The position numbers and the translations under genes are program-made. A DNA stretch of 55,908 nt from a virus. Numbering within the stretch: the first letter of the stretch is position 1; each line of letters opens with the position of its first letter. The notes below the pieces were generated by a model. The model saw only the letters and a program-made list of their open reading frames with translations, did not search any database and was not told the DNA's origin. Below, piece by piece: positions 23,655 through 33,900 of the stretch. Location: positions 1-55,908 of IMG/VR virus record IMGVR_UViG_3300034198_019998; one strand, given 5' to 3'.

Positions 23655-26301
23655 GTACGCGGAAATAGGATTCGATGAACTCGTGTTTTTCCGAGTCTGG
23701 TAAATTTACATACTTCAGCACGTCGTCAAGTTTACGGTAAGCATCATCCCGTTTTAAAGCGAGGCGATCAAAATCAACAAGAGAAAGGTCTCCGATGATT
23801 CTAGTCTCTGCCCCAACATAAGGATCGCAAAACCTAATGAAGCCGCTCTCAGCCCAACGCTTAAACCAGCCCCTCACAGTGCTGTACCCTACGCCTACGG
23901 TGTCGGCAAACTCGTTCAAATCGAACTCATAAAATCCTTCATCGTTCGGAATACCTAAGCTATCTACTACACGCATGTAGTCGTGGTATCGCTCGTTGTC
24001 GGAAGGTACATCCGCATCTGTTTCACGAAGCTTGCATATTTTTTTATCTACCTGGTCACGTACGATAACGTTAGAGCCCTTGAGGGTCTCAAATATAGCC
24101 CGCATACCAAATTTTGAAACATTCGCTTTAGTAGATATTTCATCGGCCGTGATCTTGCATACGCCCGATCGATCAGCAGAGAGTTTCAGCGCGTGGTAGA
24201 CTTTCTTTATGTCGCCGACAGGAGGATGTCCTGTACGTAAGAAGAAGTTCTGCGTTTCCAGACTGTCCTGAGAAAAGTATGTAATACAGATCGAGTATTT
24301 ACCGTCACGCCCGGCACGGCCTACCTCTTGAGCGAGAGCTTCGATAGTACCAGGAATATCACGGTGAATAACAGCTCTAACATCGGGCTTATCCACGCCC
24401 ATACCAAAGGCGTTAGTTGCCACAACAATGTTCGCGCGGCCTTCCATGAAATCATCTTGGTTCGCACGTTTAGCCCCTGGAGAAAGATCCCCGTGGAAAA
24501 TTCTTACTTGTTTACCTCGTAAGTTCCGCGACAAAGTTTCAGCCAGCTCCTCAACTTTTCTGCGAGTGGAACAGTAAACGATAGTGCTACCTTCCGTCTC
24601 CCTGATTTTATCAGCTATAGAAATATCACTTACTAGATTATCGCTCCTAAGATCCAGATTTGTGCGCCGGGGATAGAAGGTGAGTTTGCGTGCGTGCGCT
24701 AATCCCAGTACGCGGCGAACATCGTTCTCCACCTGCTGGGGACACGTAGCTGTAAAAGCGGCTACCACCTTGGGATTGTATTCCCGAATGAAATCGCCCA
24801 CCTTACAATAGCTATGCCTAAAATTGTCACTCCACTGGGATAAGGTGTGACAATTTCCAACTACCAGGGCTTTCCCAGAACCGCGTACAATAATGTTCCC
24901 ATGCGGTACGCGCACGCAATACACCAGGCCGTCATAAGATTCCTCGGTGCGGGACAAACACTGAGTACCAATCCAATCACGCTCAGTGTTTACAAAAAGA
25001 CGCCATACTGTGGAGTAATTGGCAGACCTTTCATCGTGCTGGGGTACTAAATTTGTTTTATATCCTGCTAATATCGCTACAGCCTGTACGAAGTCTACGT
25101 TCTCCTTAATTATGGAGGAGTAGTACAAGCAACCCTGGTAAGGTTCACTACCATCCCATAGAGCGACCTCGCGGATAAACTCTGCAGCTACTTCCGAGGT
25201 CATAGATGCAAAGTCAAACATATTGGATAGGACCTTAGAGAATCCAGAAACCTTGTGTACCAAGAATCTTCTGCGAGGGATACGATTACCCGTATCCAAT
25301 TTCTCTCTTTCATTGGTCACCTCACTATATGAAAGTCCGGTGAGCTCAAGTAAACTTAGAAACCTACTTATTTTGCGCTCCTTTGAAAAAGAAAATGCAG
25401 CAGTGATACTTTCGTCGGGATGTACATAATGCGAACTACCATCAGCCTGGTAAGCGATGCAAAGCCTATCCATAGCGGTAAGCTCGGTTTGATTGCCCGC
25501 TTCATGTTTTGCCGCTACGAGAAGTCTTTTCGTGTGATTGAACTTAATCCTTGAGACTGTCTCCTTTTTCCAGCGATCTCCGTAGAAAGCCAGTAGCTCA
25601 TGATTTGGGGTCATACGCAAATCACAAAGCTGCCCAGAGTGCAGGCGTATAAGGTCTCCCTTGTATTCCTGACGAATCACCTTATCAGGGGAAACAAAAG
25701 ACAAGGTCTTAGTATCTGGATCGACCTGAGCGACTTTCGCGTCGTCCTGTAGTGCGTCAAAGCGAACAAACCCTTTGTCTGTAAATATTTCTACTTCCGG
25801 GGCAAAGCATTCGTCCATCACAACAAAGTCGGGATTAACGTGCCCCATGGCGGTTTTGAATGCCTCATTATTGAGGCGTTCGGGTGCGACATATAGGAAA
25901 TTTAATTCCCCGTCCTGCCAACGCCTGGCCGCATCAAGATTTTCCCCATCTGTCTGCATCCCAGACATCGCAGCGGCGGGAATACCCATACGATGCAATC
26001 CTTTAACTTGGTCACGCATTAGCGCTACCAGTGGGCTGAAAACAATAGCCTTCCAATCCATACATAAAGTCGGGATTACAAAACATGCAGTCTTCCCGGT
26101 ACCAGTAGGCAAAATACATATAGTATCCGCCTGCGACATGATCCGCATGATTACGGGCTCCTGACCTTCCCGTAAGCCGTCATATTTCATACGCTGTAGC
26201 ACGGGGGCCAAATTGGCTAGTCCCTTGCGTACAAGTTCCCAATCGGGCTCGTCCGGGCGATCAGGCCAACGGTCTCTTATACTTAATTCTAAATTATTCA
26301 T
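23644..26301 (-). CDS. recQ: RecQ-family DNA helicase precursor containing an intein (885 aa)
   Basis: A 3'-5' ATP-dependent DNA helicase for recombination and fork repair. Motif I LPTGTGKTACF (residues 64-74), Ia VFSPLVALMRDQV, a split Walker B (VMDE at 161-164 continued by CHTLSQWSDNFRHSY at 484), FTATCP, and motif VI ALAQEVGRAGRDGK are visible. Residues 165-483 are an intein. Without it the protein is 566 residues, a normal RecQ core with a helix-turn-helix-type C-terminus (STKANVSKFGMRAIFE). The helicase cannot be active until the intein splices, because it splits the DECH box. Confidence 0.88.
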   Translation of the reverse strand: MNNLELSIRDRWPDRPDEPDWELVRKGLANLAPVLQRMKYDGLREGQEPVIMRIMSQADTICILPTGTGKTACFVIPTLCMDWKAIVFSPLVALMRDQVKGLHRMGIPAAAMSGMQTDGENLDAARRWQDGELNFLYVAPERLNNEAFKTAMGHVNPDFVVMDECFAPEVEIFTDKGFVRFDALQDDAKVAQVDPDTKTLSFVSPDKVIRQEYKGDLIRLHSGQLCDLRMTPNHELLAFYGDRWKKETVSRIKFNHTKRLLVAAKHEAGNQTELTAMDRLCIAYQADGSSHYVHPDESITAAFSFSKERKISRFLSLLELTGLSYSEVTNEREKLDTGNRIPRRRFLVHKVSGFSKVLSNMFDFASMTSEVAAEFIREVALWDGSEPYQGCLYYSSIIKENVDFVQAVAILAGYKTNLVPQHDERSANYSTVWRLFVNTERDWIGTQCLSRTEESYDGLVYCVRVPHGNIIVRGSGKALVVGNCHTLSQWSDNFRHSYCKVGDFIREYNPKVVAAFTATCPQQVENDVRRVLGLAHARKLTFYPRRTNLDLRSDNLVSDISIADKIRETEGSTIVYCSTRRKVEELAETLSRNLRGKQVRIFHGDLSPGAKRANQDDFMEGRANIVVATNAFGMGVDKPDVRAVIHRDIPGTIEALAQEVGRAGRDGKYSICITYFSQDSLETQNFFLRTGHPPVGDIKKVYHALKLSADRSGVCKITADEISTKANVSKFGMRAIFETLKGSNVIVRDQVDKKICKLRETDADVPSDNERYHDYMRVVDSLGIPNDEGFYEFDLNEFADTVGVGYSTVRGWFKRWAESGFIRFCDPYVGAETRIIGDLSLVDFDRLALKRDDAYRKLDDVLKYVNLPDSEKHEFIESYFRVHES
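24853..25809 (-). mobile_element. intein in RecQ Walker B motif (319 aa)
   Basis: The insertion begins with Cys (CFAPEVEIFTDKGFVRFDAL), has a block B (DLRMTPNHELL), and ends YCVRVPHGNIIVRGSGKALV-VGN before the +1 Cys of CHTLSQ. The penultimate residue is Gly rather than His, a known variant that can slow or alter splicing. The central about 200 residues are long enough for a LAGLIDADG homing endonuclease; only LCIAYQADGSSHYV resembles its first motif, so it may be degraded. Insertion at a catalytic DExH box is typical of intein target choice. Confidence 0.85.
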
Positions 26302-26849
26302 TGTAATCTTGCAGCTAAGCCGTGTAACAAGGCGTGCTCAGCTGATACATCCGACGTTGATATCTTCAACCATTCTTGAATATCATCCGCGCAAAAACTT
26401 GTACGCTCAACATACGAGAGTACCGCAGGATAGTGAAACGCCTCGCACAAGTCTATCGTTATTTTTGCGACATCGCTCAGGTGAGAAGCTACCATGGAAT
26501 TCTGATGCTTTCGTAACCAATACCAACGGTACATTCTGGAAAAAACGGACTTTGCGTGAACCGTAAAAAATCCATAAATGTTCTGTTGATATACGCTACT
26601 GACCAAGTTTCCCAAAACTGATACAATATCCTCTTCGGCATTTGTATGAAAAGTTAAAGGTACTTCAGCAGGCAATGCGACCCCGGAAGGTCCAACATAC
26701 ATCCAAGAAAATTTCAATTCCCGAACGTCCGACGGATTGTGCGGGAATAACAATTTATTATCGTCCGAAACATATTGTGGCGAATAGATAAAAGCGTAAG
26801 CCCGCAGGGTGGGATCAACCACCCTGCGAACCATAGTATAGTCATTCAT
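26298..26849 (-). CDS. hypothetical protein (183 aa)
   Basis: Starts MNDYTMVRRVVDPTLRAYAF; mostly helical in its second half (SRMYRWYWLRKHQNSMVASH). It overlaps the recQ start by four bases and the gene above by eight, so it is in the same transcription unit. No known family recognised. A DNA-metabolism role is suggested only by location. Confidence 0.6.
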   Translation of the reverse strand: MNDYTMVRRVVDPTLRAYAFIYSPQYVSDDNKLLFPHNPSDVRELKFSWMYVGPSGVALPAEVPLTFHTNAEEDIVSVLGNLVSSVYQQNIYGFFTVHAKSVFSRMYRWYWLRKHQNSMVASHLSDVAKITIDLCEAFHYPAVLSYVERTSFCADDIQEWLKISTSDVSAEHALLHGLAARLQ

Positions 26850-27252
26850 TCTTGTACTTTAAATAGAACGAATCGAACATTCTGGGCAACGTCATAATAC
26901 CCAAAGGTGTATCCGGTATGCACTGAGCATAGCAATCCGGACGTTCCCATTTCTTGATAGTATCCGGTGGTAGTAATACTACCGTAACTATTCGTTTTTG
27001 TTCGGTACCACAGAAGTTGATTATATCGTAAGATTTTAACCCTTGCGGGAACTCTTCGTTAGGATCTTTGAATTGTCTGTACACATCGAATGGTGTGCAG
27101 TATTCGCACATAGGAAGTATAGAACCTTTACGCTCATAATACTTTTCCAATAACTGCGAAAAATTGGTTGGCTTCGGGGCAGCATTCTTTCTGAATAAAA
27201 GCTCGATCCAACCTTGGAATAAATCTGCGTCTTGTTTATGGCTATCCGGCAT
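26842..27252 (-). CDS. hypothetical protein (136 aa)
   Basis: MPDSHKQDADLFQGWIELLF...: one CEYC pair and further single cysteines might bind a metal, but no standard zinc motif is complete. Overlaps both neighbours. Function unknown. Confidence 0.55.
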   Translation of the reverse strand: MPDSHKQDADLFQGWIELLFRKNAAPKPTNFSQLLEKYYERKGSILPMCEYCTPFDVYRQFKDPNEEFPQGLKSYDIINFCGTEQKRIVTVVLLPPDTIKKWERPDCYAQCIPDTPLGIMTLPRMFDSFYLKYKNE

Positions 27253-27703
27253 TCGGAAACGAAGTTAGAGCGCCTGCAAAAAGTATACCAAAACGCGGGT
27301 GCGTATTTAGCATGTATTTTGCTTGGCGCATGCGGTCTATCCAGACCTGATGTGCATTGGAATCAAGATCACCTTGCATCACAATGAACAATCCTTCTGG
27401 TCCAGAGAGACCAGCATCATACATTAAAAATGGAGACTCTTGTGCGTCTCCCAATATGGAAAGTAAAATGTCTCTAGGCCTAGGGTTAAAGACATTAAAT
27501 AAAATTGGCAGTCGTTCATAAGCGACAATCAATTTCGAATATATGCAGGGTAAGTCCAGCAACGTGTGAGGAACTTGGTCAAGATACTCTAAGTAGTCCC
27601 GCAGCCCCAGCCCTTTGGCTGGTACTGCGGAGAGCTTCTCCAAAGCCGACACAAACATGTGGTCACTAGCCTTGGGGATGCTGTTATTAGAACTTCTACT
27701 CAT
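27242..27703 (-). CDS. hypothetical protein (153 aa)
   Basis: I chose ATG 27703 (MSRSSNNSIPKASDHMFVSA), overlapping the recA-like stop by eight bases. A longer frame would go 44 bases into that gene. The protein has PILFNVFNPRPRDILLSILG and a C-terminal GILFAGALTSF segment. No domain recognised. Its coupling to the recombinase gene suggests a recombination accessory role (inference). Confidence 0.55.
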   Translation of the reverse strand: MSRSSNNSIPKASDHMFVSALEKLSAVPAKGLGLRDYLEYLDQVPHTLLDLPCIYSKLIVAYERLPILFNVFNPRPRDILLSILGDAQESPFLMYDAGLSGPEGLFIVMQGDLDSNAHQVWIDRMRQAKYMLNTHPRFGILFAGALTSFPNAG

Positions 27704-29243
27704 ACACCTCGACAATGTCTTCTGCGTCCGATCCCGCAAACTCTTCTACGTATTCTTCATACGTTGCCGGAGGTTCTGGGGGGATAACATTCACTTCCTG
27801 GGAAGCAGCAGCGCTTTGAGATATTAGCTCGGCCCGTATTTTTTCTACGGTATCCAGATAACCTTCAATCCTAAGCATACTACCTACCTGCGTGCGGAGT
27901 TCATCACTCTGATGAAACACTCGGTGGAATTCCGCAGCATCAACTGCGCGTAGCCCCATGTCCTCACAAGTGAAGGTGTCTCCGCTCGTGTCCATCTTCG
28001 AACCAAGATATTTGTTCGTTGTAAACCAGCGAGCAAAGCTATCTTCGAAATGCAAACCTGGCTCTAGGTATACTCCGGGTACATCCTCGCGGTGCTCCGC
28101 GCGAATCTCGAAATACATCTTCTTGGCTTCAGCTCCGATAGAATTCTTTACCACGGCCATGTTTACATTCTTACCAGAAGCCGTCTTGTCGGCAAACTTC
28201 GCGTTACTCCTTTTGGTCATTACCCATTGCTGAGTTGCCCACTGGTGCAATGCACGCCCTCCGATATGCGTTTTGTTAGAAAGCCCAGTAATGGATTCTG
28301 GTAAAACAATCTTTGGCCCGTAGCTCATGGCCATGGCTGACTTCAAGTCTTCGGTTTGGTGCTGCGTCAGGATGAGGATAAGGTTGTCCTTGGCGGCCAT
28401 ATAAGCCAGACGTCGACACCAGGCGGAAGCAAACTGAGCATGCCCAAGTTTTGTCCCGGTATTGGTCTCCTTGTACTTATTCTTTTTGGCATCAAGGTTA
28501 TCGCCGTAATCGTAGAACATCGCAGCCTCGTCCTGGTTCATCAGGCGCGACCACGGATCTACAATGATCACCAGCGGGATATGATTCGGTACGTGTACAG
28601 GATATTCCTTGAGAGGCTTTCTGCCACGCATAGCATCAACGTAATCGATGATGAACTTGTTTAGGTGCTCCAGGGAAGAGATACTCTCCACCCGAAGACG
28701 GTCCAGCATCAGCAGCGCCTTTTTAGGGTCAGAGCTCAACATACGTACAATGCGCGAAGGAGGCATTTGCTTACCCTCGCACTCCACGTATACAACTGGA
28801 GCGCCGACGTTCATTGCCCAACCTGCAATGGTGAAGACGAGTGAAGTCTTACCAACACCTTCCGGGGCAATGAGCTCCGTCATGCTGCCGTGAGGGATAC
28901 CAACGAACCCCATCGTGTGTTGAAGCTCAAACTCAGGCACCCAGAGCACATTCTGACGAATCTCGGACGCCGGAGCCATACCAATGCTTTGATTCTTTCT
29001 TCTAGCTACGACAGAAGACAAAACCTTGGCAGCATTAGTCATGATATCATTCTTGGGATCCAGAATATCAAACCCGAGATCCGGTGCTCTACTAGCAATA
29101 ACGTGATTGCGTTCGCTGTCATATTGGAGCGGCGAATCCGCAACTACAGCCTCGCCTACCAGCGCGTCGGATTTTTTCTTCCTTCCGCGTTTCTTTGGTG
29201 GCTCTGCCACAGCGACATCGACTATTTTCTTTGGTCTTGGCAT
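27696..29243 (-). CDS. RecA/UvsX-like recombinase (515 aa)
   Basis: An ATP-dependent strand-exchange protein. Walker A IAPEGVGKTSLVF at about 125-137, catalytic-Glu region VVYVECEGKQMP (151-162) and Walker B VIIVDPWSRL (226-235) are in RecA order. ILTQHQTEDLKS carries the conserved glutamine of loop L1. Lysine-rich N-terminal 30 residues and an acidic C-terminal tail flank the core. At 515 residues it is longer than bacterial RecA (about 350). Its start follows a terminator-like hairpin with no leader, so expression may depend on read-through. Confidence 0.85.
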   Translation of the reverse strand: MPRPKKIVDVAVAEPPKKRGRKKKSDALVGEAVVADSPLQYDSERNHVIASRAPDLGFDILDPKNDIMTNAAKVLSSVVARRKNQSIGMAPASEIRQNVLWVPEFELQHTMGFVGIPHGSMTELIAPEGVGKTSLVFTIAGWAMNVGAPVVYVECEGKQMPPSRIVRMLSSDPKKALLMLDRLRVESISSLEHLNKFIIDYVDAMRGRKPLKEYPVHVPNHIPLVIIVDPWSRLMNQDEAAMFYDYGDNLDAKKNKYKETNTGTKLGHAQFASAWCRRLAYMAAKDNLILILTQHQTEDLKSAMAMSYGPKIVLPESITGLSNKTHIGGRALHQWATQQWVMTKRSNAKFADKTASGKNVNMAVVKNSIGAEAKKMYFEIRAEHREDVPGVYLEPGLHFEDSFARWFTTNKYLGSKMDTSGDTFTCEDMGLRAVDAAEFHRVFHQSDELRTQVGSMLRIEGYLDTVEKIRAELISQSAAASQEVNVIPPEPPATYEEYVEEFAGSDAEDIVEVYE

Positions 29244-29251
29244 AAAAAATT

Positions 29252-29274
29252 AGCCCGAATTTTCGGCTCGGGCT
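29252..29274 (-). terminator. terminator/attenuator immediately before recombinase start
   Basis: Seven-base GC-rich arms (AGCCCGA and TCGGGCT) with a nine-base loop, followed on the minus strand by a six-T run ending one base from the ATG of the recombinase gene. It would reduce transcription from the ssDNA-binding-type gene into recA. Confidence 0.65.
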
Positions 29275-29292
29275 CACACCGTTTATGCGGAA

Positions 29293-30864
29293 TTACAGCG
29301 CTCCGTAAATGGTATTCAACTCCAAGTACTCACGCGTTTCTTCAATCGAGAGATTGGCGTATCCTTTTTCCGAAAGCTCAGTAAAACGAGTTTGCTGGAT
29401 TTCGGTACGAGGAAGCACGTTACCCGCCTGGATAGCCAGTGACATCTCTATTGCACTTTTAGCTTGCTGCGGCAACTCCGGAGTCGGAGGTGCAGAAGGC
29501 ATAGACATGGGTACAACAGGAGCAACTGGCGCTACAGGTGCCGCAGGTGCAGGCATAGCTGCGGGTGCCGCAGGTGCGGGTGCCGCAGGTGCGGGCATAG
29601 CCACAGGCGCTGCGGGTGCAGGTGCTGCGGGTGCCGGAGGCATAAATCCAAACGTAGAGGCTGGCATCCACCCGCCAGACTGATCCTCCGACATCAGGAA
29701 ATATTGAGCCCCCTGCGACACTTTCTCGGCGACATCCTGTTCTGTTTGAAGACCAGAAAGTACCGTGTTGGTTGTCATATCAGTCACCCAGAACTTCTTC
29801 CCTGCAATGAATGCAGGAGCAGGAGCAGGGGGAGCAGGTGCGGGAGCGGGCGTAGGAGGAGCAGGCATCGCGTTGGACACCACATCTGCTGTCTGCCATG
29901 GTTGCGTAGCTGCCGCGAACGAAGTTGGCTTTTTACCAACATTGGAACGACCACCACAAGCTTGCTGTACCAGCTCGTAGGGAATAGCCCCATCCTCTAC
30001 GAGGAAATCCACAAGCTCCTGATAAGTGTAGATCTTCAGACAATCCGAAGACCAAATATTGTAACGCCCCTGCACCGCCTGAGGGGGCACAGCCATACGC
30101 TGCACTCCCTGCGCCGACTTATGAGTCCCGCTGGTCAAAGTGAAGCCGCTGAAAGCCTGTGGGTTACCTGGAATCTGTGCTGCAGTTGTCAGCAATCCCG
30201 TCTCGGGGTGAGTAATGTCACCAAAGAGATAGTCAGGCCATTCCGTATCCACAACCGATTCAATACCGGGACGCCACTCTGAGAGTTTGTCGACGAGGTC
30301 AGTACCGCCGGTGTCGGATACGACAATCACGGCGTTTTTCCACCCATGCTCGGTCACATCGTGGCCATAATAGTTGAACAGACACTTCCATCCTGGGTAG
30401 GGGAGCACCGGGCCTTCCTTGGCGGAGACGGGCTTCTTGGCCAAGTTCTTGATGTCGGGGTTCGCGCTTTGCAGTGCAAAATTGCGTACATCAGTAACAG
30501 GGTCCCACAGATCGGAAGCTTCGTAAGGCTCCACCATATTACGACGCGCAGCTGGAGAGAGAAACCGCGCCTTCGCATTGCCGAACCAGGAATAGGCAGG
30601 CACACGAATGAAGAAGGAGTTGAGCACTCCTTGTTTGGTTTCTGGATCCTCCGTAGCGGAATCACGATAAGGGATTACTGCGTTTTTGAACTCAGCGCTA
30701 TCCGCAGGGAAGCGCCAGTCGAAGCCGGGAAGAATCCTCCCTACGAACGTTTTCTTTGCCGTAGGTACGAAGGCCGTAACTCCGGGTTGGAAGTAATCCA
30801 TCCAAGACCTTGCGGTCTCTTTATTGAACGAGGGGCGAGGAGGCCCCATTTGGTTATTTTGCAT
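29293..30864 (-). CDS. putative ssDNA-binding protein with Pro/Ala linkers (523 aa)
   Basis: The first 330 residues form a folded aromatic/basic domain (KKTFVGRILPGFDWRF; PGWKCLFNYYGHDVTEHGWK). Two proline/alanine-rich linkers follow, at about 340-360 and 410-450, the second built from PAAP/APAAP repeats. Between them is FIAGKKFWVTDMTTNTVLSG, resembling a small GYF-type or display domain. Location between RecA and DNA polymerase, and the domain type, suggest a T4 gp32-like role binding single-stranded DNA; no family motif proves it. Confidence 0.5.
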   Translation of the reverse strand: MQNNQMGPPRPSFNKETARSWMDYFQPGVTAFVPTAKKTFVGRILPGFDWRFPADSAEFKNAVIPYRDSATEDPETKQGVLNSFFIRVPAYSWFGNAKARFLSPAARRNMVEPYEASDLWDPVTDVRNFALQSANPDIKNLAKKPVSAKEGPVLPYPGWKCLFNYYGHDVTEHGWKNAVIVVSDTGGTDLVDKLSEWRPGIESVVDTEWPDYLFGDITHPETGLLTTAAQIPGNPQAFSGFTLTSGTHKSAQGVQRMAVPPQAVQGRYNIWSSDCLKIYTYQELVDFLVEDGAIPYELVQQACGGRSNVGKKPTSFAAATQPWQTADVVSNAMPAPPTPAPAPAPPAPAPAFIAGKKFWVTDMTTNTVLSGLQTEQDVAEKVSQGAQYFLMSEDQSGGWMPASTFGFMPPAPAAPAPAAPVAMPAPAAPAPAAPAAMPAPAAPVAPVAPVVPMSMPSAPPTPELPQQAKSAIEMSLAIQAGNVLPRTEIQQTRFTELSEKGYANLSIEETREYLELNTIYGAL

Positions 30865-30913
30865 TTGCTGTTAATGACGTTATTGGTCCGCAACGTCGGC
30901 GGTGTTTTTTTCT

Positions 30914-33900
30914 TTACGACAGAACGCTATCGAGTTCAAGCCTTTCTTCGGCGTTTGGTTTCGTGCTCCATCGTTTTACGTAATCCGTGTCAATAGGGTA
31001 ATTGAATGTCCTATTTTCCACTGTCCAAGTGTTCATATCGCACATAAAAATTTGGTGCATTTCCGCAACCTTTTGTGCTTCCGATATCGGACACAGGGTT
31101 ACTACAGAATCATATAACACAATAAGGGGCCTTGCTTGCATGGCGTTGGCTACAAAGTAATCCAACAACCAATTGGCGGCCCTTGCGGCGGTGTCCGCCA
31201 CGTTATTTTGCATCGGGAAATTTCTCATTTCCCGCCCAAGAGATGCGAGGTAATTTTTCGCATCTCTTCCCACGGCGGTAGCCATGGGGCAGTGACGTAT
31301 ACGCCCGGAAGGACTTCGATAATGTCCCACTTCCGCGGGAACATTTTCCATGTGCTCCAAGAATGCTACAGCCACAGGCTGGCGTAACCGTAGCGCATCT
31401 AGAACCGCTTGCCCAGTACCTTCTTCGGGTTTTACGCCAGTATCTTGCTCAATCTTTCGCTCTAGGGTCGTAGGAGAAGCTCCGTAGGCAGAGGAGAAAT
31501 TTCCCACCTTACCGAGTCCCTTACGCTCTACATCCTTATTCAATATTTCACGAGGCTTGTGCGTAACCATTTCTGCCAGAGACCAGTGCAAGTCTGCTTG
31601 TGGAGAAATGTAATTACCTTCCGCATCTACATCGAAGTCGGCGTCGGGCGAAAGAAGGTGCCCGTACAATTCCTCTGAAATCCCGAGCAAATTGTCAAAC
31701 AGAACTCGAACAAATTTAGCCTGCCCATTCTCTGTTTTTATCTTTCTATATTGCTGGTCGGGTTCAGTCATGATGCGAATGAGATTCTCATCGCCGCTGA
31801 TGAACGCCAACCCTCTGATCTCAGCAGTCTGGTAATCGGATTCCACGAAACACCAGCCATCCGGAGCTTTGACGCAAGAACGTATGGATGGAGGTTTGGT
31901 TTCCAAATATTTCCGGAAAGCTTCAGGCAAAGTGCCAATTGCATCCGCTTGCTTTAGAGCAATCTGGATACCCTCAGTGATCTTGTCGTTAACCCAGGAA
32001 GGCCAGTTAAGAATATTTGGATTCCAGCTTCTTGGGCGTCCGGTCTCCGTTGTACTCATCTGTCCGTGGACACATCCGTCCGAACAAAGCGACTCATGTA
32101 ATCCTCGTTCTTGGGTGATGTTGCCTTCATCGTCGGTAATGGGCTCCTTGAGGAATTGCTTAGTAATATTACCCACAGCGTTAAGGCGGATCAAATATCC
32201 CAAAACCGAATCATTATGAGTCTCATACAATATCTCCAAGGTTTGTATGTCTGTGGAAGGAGAATACTCTTTACGAGCTTCCGGCGGCATCCTTATAACC
32301 CGGTCCCAAGAAACCGAAGGCAATCCTTTTTCCTTTTTGTTGGTGGATTTAATAGGCATGTAGCCTTTGACCTCGAAAAGCCATCGCATCATTTGAGGCT
32401 TGCTTCTGAGATTAAAACTTGGCGAAGCCACTAAATGATCGAAGAACGGTTTTATCCGGGCAACTCCTGATACGCCGACGTAGCGCTTCACAAGCATCCA
32501 AGGATCGTCTACATCGTCACCTGTAGCTATTTGCCCAATAACTTCCTTATGCAGCTCAAGTAGTTCCACAGTCTGCGGGCCTGTAAGGTTCCCTTTGATC
32601 AAGAACATTTCACGCAGCAGCAAACTTTTAGCCTCCTCGTGCATTGCAATGCGAAGAGCTACTTCCAAGTTCTGCCTAGCAAAACTGTAGAGCTCACGAA
32701 GTTCTGACATTTGCTCAATGTCGATAGGTAGTCCGAGCAAAGAGAACGTCGTGAATATATTAGACGTAAACGGTAAGAATATTTCGTGGTAGTAGTCGAG
32801 CAATCCCTGTTTACGTAAGTTATCATAAATGTAAGGATAAGCCCGCATTACAGTGTCCACGTCACGGCAAGCATACGGAATAAGTATCTCATCCGGTACA
32901 CGCCCATATCCACCCGAGGACAAGCCTTTGCTTTGTTTTTTCCACAAAGTCAGCTCAATGTCATAACGCCCCAAATCCGTGTACTTCATGGCCAGGCGCT
33001 CAAGGCCTAGTTCCTCATATTCGTCGGCGGTCTGCTGTGCGAACTCCGTGTCAAAGACGCACTTGTTGTACCAATCCAATCCTAGCCACGAATACATCCA
33101 CGGGGCATCCGCAGGAAAATGGTGCCCTATGTATTTGCATTCTGGTCGGTTCAGCCAGGAACCAAGAAGCATACCCGCCTTTTGGTAATCCACGTCGAAC
33201 ACATAGTTCAAGGCATCATCCATGAACCTGATGTAAACCGCTTCGCCTGGAGCCCAGCAAAATTGGATAGACCTAAGCTGTCCGTTCACGTGGTTACTCC
33301 CATGCCACTCACAGTCTACCGAAAACAATCTTATATTTTTGGAAGCCCACATGGCTACCAACTTCTGCATCTCATTAGAATTATTAATGGTGATGTAGTT
33401 CGTTGGCTGTGTGTAAACATCAATGCCGGAAAGTGACATGGACAACCTACAGATACTGCGTAGATCCACGCGAAACTTTTCCAGATACTCTGGCTTTATG
33501 AGAGGTAAAGCCATGTTCTCCATCAGATACACCTTGGCGCCGGAGTCGTGATGGAGAAACCAACCTCCACGGACATCCTTGGCTTTCACTGTAATACCGG
33601 AGAGCTCATCAAATATTTTCTTACCTCCAAGGCAAACAATGATTGCAGGTTTTACTTCTTGAATCTCCCGCATGAGAGCCTGCCTTCCCCAATCCATTTG
33701 CTCGTTGGTGGGATTGCTCCTGTTATTTTTAGGAAGCAACCATTTACACCAGGCAGTGAAATAGCATTCCTGCATTTCTATACCCACGCTGGAAGCCAAG
33801 TCTTTGAAAACCGCGCCCGCCTGTCCGCGTAAGTAAGCACCGTCTTGCGTAATAGTACGCCCAGTGACACTTTCGGCTTTCGTGGCGGCTTCCTCCTCAA

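Noticed and set aside
29464-30282. 272-residue plus-strand frame
   Set aside because: A shadow of the GC-rich Pro/Ala repeats in the ssDNA-binding-type gene; its arginine/cysteine-rich composition is typical of antisense reading.
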